DNA of 64,000 nt, taken from positions 2,361,501 to 2,425,500 of the forward strand of contig JAMXBD010000025.1 of the NCBI GenBank assembly GCA_024138025.1. Reading direction: 5' to 3'. Position 1 is the first letter of the stretch. Every line of letters starts with the position of its first letter. This document shows positions 11,350 to 24,500 of this stretch, piece by piece. Origin of the DNA: Combretum micranthum. Taxonomy: Eukaryota; Streptophyta; Magnoliopsida; Myrtales; Combretaceae. The position numbers were made by a program, and so were the translations under genes. The notes under the pieces are model-generated. The model was not told where the DNA came from, searched no databases, and worked only from the letters and a program-made list of their open reading frames with translations.

Positions 11350-12959
11350 TTATGTTCTAAATGACTCTTTTAGTGTAAATATTGAAGGTGTTGTCAAAAG
11401 AGAACGCCTTTACTTAATATATCTACAAAAAATTTCCTGGCAACCCTATTCTTCACAATCGGAATCTCCCTCTCTCATATGACTCTCTCCCTCCCAACTC
11501 TATAGTCAGCCTTTACTCTATTACCTAACAATCCCATTCTCAGAGTCAAACCATGTCTTGTTCATTAGCAAAGAGTCATATTCTTCATAATGCATGGGTA
11601 AAAATGACAGTAATAACCATAATCGGGCTCCTAACAAGGTTGTAAATATGATTATCAGAGGACCCCATAAAGAAAGACATGCGAACTAGCCCCATATCTC
11701 TATAAAAAACAAACAAGTGCTAAACATTTACATTAAAAGGCAGAGGTTAGACAACTCCATATCTTTCTTCAATGAGGACTTGAGGGTATCCAATTATTTA
11801 TTACCAACAAAGTAAATCATCAAGATCAATATACTAACCCAAGTACAAACAAGGTACAAAAAAGATAGTGTTTCTAAAAAGAGCTTGCATAATAGCAACT
11901 TTGTTACAACTAAAAAAAATTGTGTTACATTAGAGGCAACATTCATGGAAAGACTTTACCTAAGTTAAAAGAATCTTAGAAGAAAGAGAGCTTGGCCACA
12001 TTTGACTTTACTCATGGAAGGCAAGACGAAGCTAATAGGGTTTTGAACAAGCCACTTAAAAGATCATTCAAAGAACTTAGGTGAAAAGAGAGAGAACACC
12101 GAGCAACCAACACCCACCTCATGCATCCTAGCCACACTGTAGGAAAAGGAGAGGGACCGATGAAGAGAATGAAAGAAAAACAACATTAGTGTTTACCCTC
12201 TATCTTTTGTACCCTCCAATGCACCTACACAAGCCATAAGATCAAAGAAAACTATGATGGTAGAACTGTTGATCTCCTTGACCTATGAACCTGTTAGCGA
12301 CACCCCACCCCCTCCCTCTCTCTCTCCTCTCCCTCTTTCTCTCTCTCTCTCCTCCTCTCTCTCTCTCCCCCCACCCCCACCACCCCCCCCCCCCCCCCCC
12401 CCCCCCGGCCCCCCCGCGGTACCAACAAAGATCCTAAGGCATCTCCTATTAAGCTCATTAGCCTTAATAACAAGGTAAGTGAGCCATAGAAGCAATCTCT
12501 ATGTGCTTCTGGTTCTTTAAAGTTATAAAGATGATGACTAGGGGTAGATGGAGAAACTCTTAAAAGCACTCTTTCTCTGCCTACGACTATCAAGATATGC
12601 TTTTAGTTCTTCAAAGTTGATGGGACGATACCCCTTGAGACCGCAAAAGATCATCTTCGTCCTCATAACCCCTGAAGTCTCCTTCCATTTCCTGAAAGAT
12701 AGTGTAGTCGACATAATTAAAGGACCCTCAAAAGTACAAAAACTTGAAGAGATAAGAGACCACAAGTAGACCTCCTATTTATAGGTAAAACTGGATAATG
12801 AAATGGTGAAGATCCTGAAAGACCATGTCAAATCAACCATAGTAATGGTGTTTGCAACCCTAGGAAATTTCCGTAATCTAGGAATCACAATTAGAATAGT
12901 AACACAAAAATATAGTAATTTAATGAGCTTATATAGTCCATTAGAATAGAAGTAATAGT
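11350..12959. other. Non-coding part of the duplicated block
   Basis: Collinear with about 53690-54994. No conserved open frame is shared by the two copies, and the predicted small frames are broken differently in each. It holds the CT/C tract described separately. Confidence 0.6.
12302..12415. repeat. CT-rich and poly-C low-complexity tract
   Basis: CT dinucleotide runs followed by a long C run and CCCCCGCGG. The right copy has only CCCCCTCTATACC at the matching place (54600-54613), so the tract expanded in the left copy or is partly artefact. The open frames across it (poly-P, poly-G) are not genes. Confidence 0.85.
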
Positions 12960-13515
12960 TGTAACACCCCAAAACTCTGCATACCGAGATATTATTCACT
13001 TTGTCCACATGTCGCATAATTTTATCCATTAGTACAAGCGCTTCCCAAGGGGTCACCCATCTAGGATTGCTCTACACAAAGCACACTTAACTTCAGAGTT
13101 CCGACGAACTCTAAACCATTACATCAAAAGGCACCTCTGTAATTAGAGTTCCACCATTTATATTTGAGGAATATCATGTACTCCCCCACCTCTAGAACTA
13201 ACATCCTCGTCAGTTTTGTTGTATAAGTCCAAAACCACACCAGGTAGGGAGGACACGCCTCCACTTGTAGCTTGTGAACTACTCTGATATCTCTTGTAAC
13301 GTCCTAGAACTCCGTCCACCGAGATATTGTTCGCTTTGACTTAAAAACCAAATGATTTTGTCCTTTGGTGCTAAAGCTTCCTATGGGGTTACCCATCTTA
13401 TGATTGCTCTACATAGAGCATGCTTAACTTCAGAATTTCAATGAACTCCAAGCTATTATACCAAAAAGCACCTTTATGATTAGAGTTTCACTATCTATAT
13501 TTGATGGGTAGCACA
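12960..13515 (-). mobile_element. Cassandra TRIM retrotransposon (left block)
   Basis: Two direct LTRs, 12960-13178 and 13295-13515, lie around a ~116-bp centre. Each contains a reverse-strand 5S rRNA-like segment, the hallmark of Cassandra. On the minus strand, the base after the 5' LTR (13295 side) leads into TATCAGAGT, matching the initiator tRNA-Met primer site TGGTATCAGAGC. A purine-rich GAGGTGGGGGAGTA precedes the other LTR. Target duplications are ATAGT (12955-12959) and ATAAT (13516-13520). The same element sits in the right block, so it predates the duplication. It codes for no protein, as usual for TRIMs. Confidence 0.88.
13051..13101 (-). promoter_or_regulatory. 5S rRNA-like internal promoter segment in Cassandra LTR
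   Basis: Read on the minus strand it runs from GAACTCTGAAGTTAAG to GGATGGGTGACC-like ATGGGTGACC, matching the 5S rRNA A-box/intermediate/C-box region. The partner LTR has a more decayed copy at 13387-13438. Whether it is transcribed by Pol III is unknown. Confidence 0.75.
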
Positions 13516-16500
13516 ATAATATAGAGATGAAATACTAGCATTGAAATGAACTCGAATAAGACCACATAATAAGTTAATAACTAAAGAAATGGCTAATACC
13601 AATGTTTCAATATTATAACCATGAAATAGAAGATGATATTATGGTTAGAATTGATAAACCCTAATTTAAACTCTAAGGCCCTAAAACCTTAATTGTGTAA
13701 GCTAAAACCCTAATATTATTGAATCATGTAAGATTAAAACCTTATATAATAATTTAAAACTATAAAAGAAGTACTATAAATAACTTAGGAACTTAATTCT
13801 CAAAGTAAATACTTTCAATTTAGGATAGATACTAACTTTGACCTTTTGTGCCTAAATATTCTTAGAAAACCTTAATCGAATAAATGGGAACCTAAAAATA
13901 TTTAATCGCATAAACATAAAATTCAAGATATTGACTCCAATTGATCAATAGGACATTCCATGATACATAGGAACCCATTTTGACCCAAGAACCTTATAAA
14001 ACTATAAATAAGTAACACGTTATCCCTTTTCTTCTTCAACAATCATTTTAATAAAATGTTTTTGTCCTTTGTCAATTAAAGTAACTTGCAAGGCCATCCT
14101 TCCATGCATGCAATGCCATATGAAAGCAAAAGAATTTGGCAATTATTAGTTAAATAACTTCTAAAATTGGATAAATCTAAGAGGACCCATTCCATTAATG
14201 CTTGATTTGACTTGTGCCTTTCTAATTTTAGAAAAGTTACCCATTTATTTTCACCAGAGGGCAACTAATTCACGTAACTAACCATTCTCTTTTAACCAAT
14301 TTATTTACTATACATCATCATGGAAAATTTTTAAAACTCATAACATTAAATTAATCATCTCAACTCCTCCCAATTTCTTTCAAATGCCGTGATCTTCTCT
14401 CTCTCCTCCTCATCTCTATTTCAAATGATCAAGAAAATAAAATGTTCTTTCTTTCCTTTATATCAATTTCCTTTATACCACTTTAGTTAAGCTATAGGAA
14501 GAAAAATTCACATAATATCCATAATCAAAGCTTTTAAGTAGCTATCTACTCAAGGAATCAACTTCAAAGGTAAGAAAACTCCTATAATCATCTTCATTAC
14601 TTAGATTATTCAAGGTTTTGAACTTGATCATCTTCTTTGCCTCTCTAGAAGTGGCGACACTTGTAACTCAAAGGGGATCCAACACTTCTTTTATTTCAAA
14701 CCAAGGTAGTTGACTTTAAACTATATGATCTTAGTAGATACCAATAAGGAAATCAAGTAAGAACTTAACTAAGAACTAATGCAAGATCCTTATGGTTTCA
14801 GCCAAGATGTAGCAATTAAGATTCCAATTTGATTTTTACACTAAATTTCTAATTAAACTAAGTAAATAACTAACTAATATGTTAGCAAGACAAATTAGCA
14901 AAGAAGAAAAATTGACATATATTATATAATATATCTGTGTATGTATGTAGTCGACCATAAGTTGAAGTGTAAAGGGGAGTTTGCCTAAATTGACAAATGA
15001 GTTGTTTTTAGAATTATAAGATCTTAGGATAAGTAATATTATATAGAATGAAACTCTAGTTCATGGGGGCCAAATGTTTCGGCCATAAAGGAATAAAAGG
15101 GAAAATTTTGCATTATTGTAGCAAATATCTTATATCTAGCTTAATGACGCAATGGACTAATTAATCACTTAATTAAAACTACAAACATGACTTAAAATTA
15201 GATGGATGGTTTAGTTCTTAGGAGAAAGTATACGAAAATTTGACTTAATTTGATGAATGGTTAATATATAGGTCAAGATGATCATTTGATAGATATTTAA
15301 TGGATACGCTTGATGACATGTATTTATATATATGTATATGTACATAAATCTTTCGGCCCATGTGGTAAAAAAATGATACTATGATGATTAAATTATACAT
15401 TTTACATTAAGACTTATAACATGATTATTTAATAAACATTTGTTAAATAAAAATGAAGAAACAAGAAGAAAACAAAATACATGTACATATGTACATGAAT
15501 CTCGGTCACAAAGGATTAAAGAAAGAAAATAATTACTTTAGATAATTCGAGTTCATTATTAAAAAGTACACGAAAAGAGCTTTCCACCGCCTATTTATAT
15601 GCTTAAAACGGATATAAAATGAGTATAATACGCCTAGTTTAAGAATAAGAGGTTAAATTGGCAATTAAGGTCATTTTGGGCACTTTTCTAAGAATGTAGG
15701 TTTCATGCAGGCCCAGTAGGTCAATTCAAAGAAAATACGATAAAGTAGGCTCCATAAACTTCAAAACGACTACTTAAGTACTAAGGATTAGAAACAAGAA
15801 AACCATATTGGGTTTAGTAAAACCTAAGTTTAGGATACTTAGGCACAAATAGGGCTTTCTATCTAATTATCTCTATAATAATATTGTTGTCATCTTTTTA
15901 TAGGAATTTTAGATCAATTCTTAGATTTTCTAGTTGATTACTATGACAAGTGAGTAGGATGGATAGATGAGTAACCTAAATCTATCGCATTACTTGTGCT
16001 GTAGCATAGTGGCATTCAACTTCAAAAGATTAACAAAATTGATTGTACATGGGGACTTGGGAATGTGTGGTGCTTGGGGTTGAATTGGTTGTCAACTCAC
16101 TAAATTAAGAGTGATAAGTCATTACTTGTTAATATTTGTTTTCATATTCTTTTTTAGTGTCTATGAATAAGTAGTCACCTAATTAACCAAACTTAAATAT
16201 ATTTGGCTATATAGTAAATTGTCATGCATTGCAAGACTCACATATTTGCATTATTTTGAGGTCACGTTGCTACATGTTAACGCTTTGGATCTATGGATTC
16301 ACTTTGTACTTCTAGATAAGGAATGCCTAGTTTTCATAAGGTTTCTAATAGTTCTACCCGGTTCCATTGGAACTACTTGGCACCTAAAGGAACGACACCC
16401 ATGATATCATCGTGAAGTTAGTTAACACTTAGTAGAGTTTCTAAGTTCCAAGGGTAAGTAAAGATGATTAAAATACTTAATTGTAAAGGTGATAAGTAAA

Positions 16501-17980
16501 TGTGTGTATTCCTCCATTCTTCGGTTCTTAGTCTCTCCAAGATACGATCAACCTGAGACTGCTTCCTCATAATCCTGGTAGGAGGGCACAAATCTATATC
16601 TGGATTCCGGTCATCCAAGCTTGTATGTGTGTCATATGCTTGAGTGTTGCATTACATGTGCTTGTCAATCAAACTTGTATGTTGATGCTTGATGTGGGAT
16701 ATGATTTGATTACTTCATCGAGCTGTGGTTTCGCTTACCTCCTTATAGATCTTTCAAATATTAGGGAAGTCTAAGGCTAGTTCCTTTCAAGAATTTTGCA
16801 CCAATATGAGTCACAAAGCTAAGGATGAAGATATTGAGTGGAGTGCTTAAGTTGCTTAAGAAATAGGATAGGAATAATTATTATAAATTATCTTTTGTCA
16901 TCATTGTCATCTAAAGACTTAGTTTGTAATATGTAATAACTACTAGTGATGCATGGTATTATCTAAGTTCTATATGTGACTTCTATATATCAATCATTTC
17001 TTATCAAAGCAACCTCGATCATATTTTCATATTGCTTTCCTTATAGTGGCTTAGAATATCAGATATATGTGATTCTCTTTTATGTCTTACTAAGTCATTT
17101 AGATGGAAAACAATGACATCAGTTTGTCTCACAGTATCTGATACTCTTAGGGTACCCCTTGAGGTGTAACAGTGTTAACTAAAGAATCCCTAAAAAAGGA
17201 TATGATTATAGTTTCTAAAGAAGTAAAAACAATGATGTGAATTGGACTAAAGGACAAAGGACATCCTCGCCCCAACCCCCCCTTCCCCCCTCCCCTCCCC
17301 TTCATCACTTGCAAAAAAATTTCTTGCGAATGGGAAAACCTAATCCACGTGAACTAGTACCCCCATTAGAAGCTAATATGTGTTCAATGCCATGATGGCC
17401 ATGATCTAGTGATGCTAATCACAATTGATAACAATCTAGAGACTGGGAACATAAGACTTAACTTTAGCTGAATGCATCTCTCTACCTAAATAACTCATTC
17501 TCAATTGAATTTACCCAAAGCTCGAAGCATTTACCATATTCCATAAACGAGTAACTTGATGACTTGCATCTACAGCATAAACATCCACTCCAATCACCTA
17601 ACTAAAAGCCTCAACTAGGCAAGTTTTGAGACATCGAATAGATTGGACTTCGACTAAATCGTCTTTGCTAAATGCCCTTTGATCAACATTCAAAAGAAGT
17701 GGGGGAACAAGTGTTGATGGCTAATTTCTGTTATAAGCATTCCAAGCTTAGTCCGATCACTTTATCCCATAGGGTAGCTTGCCTAGCCAAGGACCAATTG
17801 GCTCACTCATAAGTCCCACTTTGGCAGCCTTCTCCTAAGAGAAGAGGCTTCTTAATTTGATTTCTTACTATTTTAAACAAGCAGGAAAGCTAACTTAGTA
17901 CTTTCCCAAAGAGAAGGCTGCTTCCAAAACAATTTCTAATAGATCAAGTCAACTTCTAATTCTAAACAACCCCTCTTTAA

Positions 17981-18011
<31 letters not shown>

Positions 18012-18061
18012 GGAGATATATGACCATATGAGCCCCATAGTAAGTTTAAGAGGTAAGGTTC
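13516..18061. other. Non-coding, repeat-derived part of the duplicated block
   Basis: Collinear with 55544-60076. It has no conserved protein frame. A GGTGTAACA end near 17164-17172 resembles a plant LTR terminus, but I could not find the matching start, so I do not call an element. Poly-A and C-rich tracts occur at 17270-17300 and 17980-18010. Probably an old, decayed LTR retrotransposon. Confidence 0.4.
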
Positions 18062-18530
18062 TGTGAAGACCCGACATGCTCAATTCTCAAATTAAGCACA
18101 CCAAGTCTCTAACCACGTATAACTCTTACGAATTATACATAAGGTTATCTTAAAAGAAGGTGTTTATGTTGAACATTGCTATTTAATTTTAGATTGTGAA
18201 ACCGTTTAATTAGATTTCTAAATAAGTGGATTCGGCAGCGGAAAATCAAATTTTATAAAACAACTTATAAACTTCTACTCCCTACAGAGCAAACCAGTTT
18301 TCTAAGAAACTAACTTTATAAAAATACTTTATGATCTACTCTTAGAGGTAGATAATCATTTACAATCAATTGGGCATTAACAAGCCCTTAAAAGAAAATA
18401 CAATTTATAAATATATCCAGTCTTCTTACAAAACAAAACAAAAGAAGAAATAAAATACAAATATATCTCGGTCCTATTACATTTCACTCATTCTCCCATA
18501 TCTTCAGAATCGCCTAAAACCCGGGACAAA

Positions 18531-18672
18531 CACCATCACATCAATCATCATCACCATCACCATCCTCATCATCATCAACATTAACAACAATAATAAGAAC
18601 AACAACATCAACAGCCTCCACATCATCATCAAATCATCATCTCATCATCATCATCATCAACAACAACAATAC
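18531..18672. repeat. (ATC/CAT)n trinucleotide-rich tract
   Basis: Imperfect ATC, ACC and AAC units inside the solo LTR. Confidence 0.85.
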
Positions 18673-19119
18673 CTGTAAAAAGAATAACAACAACAATAAT
18701 GAGTCGGAGCCCAATACACAGTAACACAATCACACACGGAGTGGCACACGACTTAAACTATATGCAATGCACAACCATAGATTATTATCTTTTCTTTAAA
18801 GTAAATAAACAACTATCATAGGAGCACTCACACTCCGAATCAAGCCATGGGAATTTAAGGATCCTAAGTAACGCTCACGATGCTCAGGGTTGATATAAGC
18901 AGCCCGAATACTTATATCTCCTAGATAACGTTACACTGAAAAAGAAACAATAATCTCATCCAGGGCTTATAGTCGTTACCCAACTCTACTTAGATTCAGT
19001 CCATAACATGAATCTAGTTCACACTCTCCCATAAACGTTGAACTAAACTATGATACTTCTTTGCAAGTTTAAATAAACGTTACACTGTTACTATATTCCC
19101 TTCGATTACCTGCCGGACC

Positions 19120-19262
19120 ATGTCATTGCATCATGACAAGTGGCCTAAGTGCCTATTATAATATTGTCATTGCATCATGACAACCCGCCGAGCCAAATCA
19201 TTATATCATGACAAGTGGCATAAGTGTTTATTCTAACATTGTCATTACATCATGACAAGTTG
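19120..19262. repeat. CATTGCATCATGACAA repeats within the solo LTR
   Basis: Four variants of a CATTGCATCATGACAA unit, with AGTGGC-TAAGTG between some of them. The related LTR at 41820 has three similar copies (42758-42832), which ties the two LTRs to one family. Confidence 0.7.
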
Positions 19263-21599
19263 TCGCTCCTCGGATCGGATTCAACGACGAATAACACAAT
19301 CAACACTCATCAATTATTAAGCCGAGTTTAAGTCTTAATCAGTTTAGAATGCCTATCCTAACATTCAACACGCAAGTTACTGCGTACCTTTAAATAAAAT
19401 CCCCAAACAAAGCCTTAGAAAGTTGATCAAAGTCAATCCAAAAGCATCAGAACCAAAACCAAAACCAAACATCTGTTTTAAGAAATTGAACTCACATAAG
19501 AACTTAAGCTAATACTCATTCATATTAAATATAAACCATATCACAACCTATTATTCACATATCAATATATATATATATATATATACAAAACAACATATAT
19601 ATATACATATAACAACACGTTACTCCCATAACAATATATATATATATATACAAAACAACATACTCCTCATGTTATTTAAAGATCACCCTAACACATTCAT
19701 TTAACTCTATTATTTGTTACTAACCCATTTTAGCTTAACATTAGCCAAATTGATTAAAATTGGTCATTTGATTCATTTACTAAGTCAAGTTGATTAAACT
19801 TAGACAATCTAATTCATTTTAGCTTAGTAAAGTTCATTAAGCCAAGTTGAACTTAGATTAATTACTAATTCATTATACATGTAGGATCTATGTCAACTTG
19901 ATCTCACCTTAACTTAAACTTAGCTAAATTAATTAACCTTAATCATTTAGTTCAAAAACTAAGTCAAAGATGGTTAAACTAACTCAATCTAATTCATTTT
20001 AACCATTCAAGTTCATTTAGTCAAATTGAACCTAGGTTTGTTAACTAAGTTCATTTTATAACTAACTTCTGGATTTAATCTAATTATTTGTTAAATCTAT
20101 AAATCTACTTAACCCATGTTTAATTACATGAATTAATTCACTCAACACATCAAATATCACTTATCTATCTCATTTTAGCTCAAAAAGATCCATTTCCTAA
20201 GCAAAAACACATTTAACAAACAAAAACAAGTTTTTAACTTTGCTTTGGAAAGTGTTGCAGCTGGAAAGAATCAAAATTTAAGAATCGATAATTTTTGAAT
20301 TTGTAAAAACTTAAAACATAAAAATTGTAGATCTCTTTTTAAGCTTTCTAACACAACTTGAATCATCTCAATCGGAGATCGGATGAAAAAGTTATGGCTA
20401 AAATACAAATAGGCTGCGAAATAGGGGAAGGCTGCACGACCAAGTGCATGGCTGTGTTCGAGCTCGTGCTGAGCATGAAAAAGTGACCCGAGACAAAATT
20501 TTAAGGATTTTAAGGCCTGCACGGGCATGTGCACGGCCGTGCATCAGGTTGTGCACACTGGAACGAGAAAATGACGAAATCCTTTGTTCTTTAAATGCAT
20601 TTTATACTTCTCAAAGTTCTTTAAACTCATTCCAAAGTTTCCCAAGGCTTGTTATATGATCAATATAACATTCAAACAACATAAACTTTACATTCACCAC
20701 ATCAAACATCTCAAACTTCATCAACCTCTATAACCACTATTCATCATCTTCTTCCTTAAACTCAACTCATATCAAACTTCAACTCAACAATTACAAAAAT
20801 AAACAGCACTTTCAACCCAATTCAACATCAATTCATCAATTACAAATGTAAATAACAAGTAAAAACAAAGAAAAATAGAAATAGAAAACTTAGCTTTAGA
20901 GAAGAAAAGAAGTTGAAGCTTCATCCTCTAGCTCAGTTTTCTCTATCTAGTTCATCTCCTAATCTTGATTCATCCTCTAGTTGGCTTTAATCTTGAGATT
21001 TGTTGAAGATTTGAAGAGAAAGAAAGAAAAATGAAGAAGAAAGGGAAAGGGAAGAGAAAGCATCTATCAAAGAAAATAAAAGGAAAGAAAGGGAAAAGTG
21101 AGGGAAGAGAGAGGCAGAGGATAGAGAGGGCATTAAAAGAAAATGATAGGGATTAAAATTAATATAAAGGATTATAGATATAGTTTTAGAATTATCAGAT
21201 CAAATATCTATAGTTTCAAGAGTATTTAAAAGTTTGTTTCGGAACCAATATGTTAGAAATTAAGAACTTGCAATAAGAACTTAATTTGAGAATTTATTTT
21301 AGATAAAAGATATTTAATTTGAGTTCGGGTTTAAGAATTGATATTTTAAGATAAGCAAATGAACTCAAATTTTACTGAGATTTAAAAATTAGTATTTAGG
21401 CTAAGAATCAAGAGTTTAGGAATCCTCTAAACATTTCAATGACTTATTTAGAGAATTTAGATTTTAAATCTCAAATTTCATTTAATTAGTTACTAATATA
21501 ACTTTGTCAACTTATCTATTTATATCCTATGATTAATTTAATTCATTCAAATCTATCTAAACCCAATTTCTAATATATGTGAAGGTTTGGGGTATTTCA

Positions 21600-24500
21600 A
21601 GTTCACTCTTTCCACTCTCATTCTATCTCATATTGCATCTCTTTTTCCATTTACTAACTTTAACATTGAAGTGGTTGTGTATGACATAGTTTTATGCCTA
21701 ATGGCTACTTATGGTTTCTATCTTACAAGCCTACAAATTGTCAACCTAAAGGCCTTCTTTATTATCTCCAAGTAAATGGGCTGGTGGAATCATTAAAGGT
21801 CTGTAAACGAAAAGGGCAAGGAAAGAATCATCATAGGTTTTTTTTTTTTTTTCAAATTATGGCCAATAAAATTTATTATAGAAATAAAAAGAAAAGAACA
21901 AATTCAACTTTTTTGTATTTCCATTTCTAAAATACATAAATGGGTGAACATAACCATTACATTTTTAGCTGTTAAGAGGAAGGGAGAGAAAAAGAAGGTT
22001 GATATTTTAGCTTAGTAATATAAATTTGACTTATAATAATTGCTATTCACTTGCATTGGTAAAATGTCAATTAAAGTAGGTTTACAGGATAAAAATTCAT
22101 TTTAAAATCAACTGCCATTATTCATTAGTTAACTTAATAGACTCAATTCAATTACAAAAGAGAAATATTTGAGAAGTTGCAATTTTACCTCCCAAAATTA
22201 TCAAGTTAGATTATTATTGTGAGACCTTCTATGGTGTTGTCTCGTCCAGTCAATTATCTAATTGTTAAATTAAATATAATAATTGAGATATTAACTATTT
22301 TGATGATGATATAAATCTAAGCCATTAAATAATCAATAAGGATCGATCCCATTAAAATTAATGATGGAACATAGAATTTTTCTATAATTATATCTGTTTT
22401 TTAAATGTTTTTGCATATTTCTTAAGGGTATATTGATGGACAAGAAAAAACACCAAAATCACCCTAGTTCCTCTTATTACTATTAATATTTTATTAAATG
22501 TACATTTAGCTCATGAAGAAAAAAAATTATCATATCATATCATATATATAATATATATATATATTGAAAGTGCTTTTAGTATTATATTTAATTTATTGCA
22601 ACAATTGATCAAGGGTGATATTAAAGATTTTATTAGCAATTGACTATGGTTTCCATGTGTGGAATTCATTACTCTCTACATATAGCAATCAAGGATTATA
22701 AGTGATTAATATGAGATTATTAATATCTTATTGTATAATTCATCACCATGCATCATTGATAATGATAATCTCTCTTTTATAATTCTTAAAAAAAATTATA
22801 GTGCACCCAATGCATTTAGATAACTATTAGGAAATATCAAGATATATTTCTTATTTATTATTTTGATATGCACTAGTAGTTGTGCACCCATGTTGTGTAT
22901 ATAGAATTATACTAGTACACGATGCACTTGTCTAATATGCAAATTAAATGATATCATACACATAAGTTATTTGACTTAAATTGTTCTCCTTATAAGCCTA
23001 CAAAAATGATAATATGATAGAAAATACAAGCAAAATTGACCATCTTCTAGGAATTGTTGGTCAAGAAAGTGTGAAAAGATATTGAATTTGAACCAAAGTT
23101 AAAAAAAAAAAAAAAAACTTTTGTTTACTCTAATGTTTCTCAAAATGCCAAAAAAAAAAAACGTATATTGAAACTTGGATATCTTAATGACAATGTATTT
23201 ATTTGTTTAATAAATATAACAATAATTTTTTTTAGTGCATTTTCACTATTATATATATATAAATTACATTGCAATATTTTCATATGATACAAATCTTCTT
23301 ATGATTAAGATATAATCCCAAGTAATCTTATAACAAACCCAATCAAAACTATACAAAAAGATATAAGAAAAACATATAAGCAACCATATTAAGAGCCAAT
23401 CTTCTTTTAAACAAAAGTATTTAAAGTACCAATTCTTCTTGATCCTCCGTCACCTCCTACATGTTGTTCTCATTGTCTTCATATAAGTCGGTTTTAGAAT
23501 GGGAGCGATGACTTTAGTTTTTACTAAAATCTTTTTAGTTTAATCGTGATTTGAGACCACAACATTTTTTTATTCTTACCATTATTTTTTTCAACAAAAC
23601 GTTACTTCTGTAAAGCTGATCTACAATAATATCATTATTGATTTAGAAAAGGAAAAACAAAAATATATTTAAGTAATCACCTCATCATAGCCAATCAATC
23701 AATTTTATATTGTATCGTATCGAATTGAAATCGATGAAACTATTTTACACTCTCGTATATAGTTTCGATGATAAAATAAATCACAAAATAAATTTAGATA
23801 ATAATAAATACTTGGCACAAAAAAACTTCAAATCATCCATGCCATCCAGATTTTATGATCTGCTTTTGGATGCTGGTATTATCTAAACTATACCAATAAA
23901 TATAGCAATCTATAATGAAGCTACTACTTGCTTTGAGAAGCGATCTTATACACACAAGTAATAAGCAAAACAAAAGATTATGATACAATTTATGTGCTGA
24001 AATGGTCATCCAAAATCTATATAAGAAAAGGAAAAGAAAAACAAAACATGAGGTAAAGACCAAAAACAGTTCTCCATCATTAAAAAAAAAAACACGTAGG
24101 CATCATAAATTAGAAAAATTTTATAGTTCCGTAATTAATTTTGACGGAATTGGTCCCGCCATTATCCAATGGCTCATATATCATCTAATCATGATCGAAC
24201 GATTAAAATAATTAATATTATAATTATTATATTTATTTTAACAATTAGATGTTGAATGGTTCTAGAACAGTAGAAGCTCCTAGAGGTTAATGAATATACT
24301 GATAATGTCATTAAGAGTAGGAGTATAAATACTAAAATAGCATATTTGCATTAATACTATGAATGCAGTCAAATCTTAATAAATACAAATTAACATTAAT
24401 GACATTAATAGGAATCGAGACGTATTATTTATAACGATGTGATAGCATTTTAAACCATTAATTTTAAATTTCAAATATAAATGTATCACCAACGACAAAT

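Larger units (their letters stand above)
18062..21599 (-). mobile_element. 3.5-kb solo LTR, Ty3/gypsy (Tekay/Del-like)
   Basis: Begins TGTGAAGACCCGAC and ends GGGGTATTTCA (TG...CA). It is flanked by GGTTC (18057-18061) and AGTTC (21600-21604). The right block has the uninterrupted site (GATTC at 60076-60080, with matching flanks on both sides), which fixes both boundaries. There is no internal coding domain. On the minus strand it starts TGAAATACCCC and ends GGGTCTTCACA, the pattern I associate with Tekay/Del chromovirus LTRs; the lineage is inference. The 41820-44310 element is a related, shorter member. Small open frames inside are incidental. Confidence 0.8.

Noticed and set aside
12254..12593. 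Proline- and glycine-rich frames on both strands
   Set aside because: They arise from the CT/C low-complexity tract and are absent from the right copy of the block.
12960..13515. True 5S rRNA gene
   Set aside because: The 5S match is partial, occurs twice within short LTRs with TG...CA-type ends and a primer site, and so belongs to Cassandra.
17150..17175. Complete LTR ending GGTGTAACA
   Set aside because: It resembles an LTR terminus, but I could not find a matching start or target duplication, and both blocks share the region so no empty site helps.
21587..21930. Transposase- or integrase-like frames 21587-21775 and 21694-21930
   Set aside because: Part of the second frame recurs in the right copy (60170-60412), but neither shows a motif I can assign. 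The first frame crosses the LTR edge.
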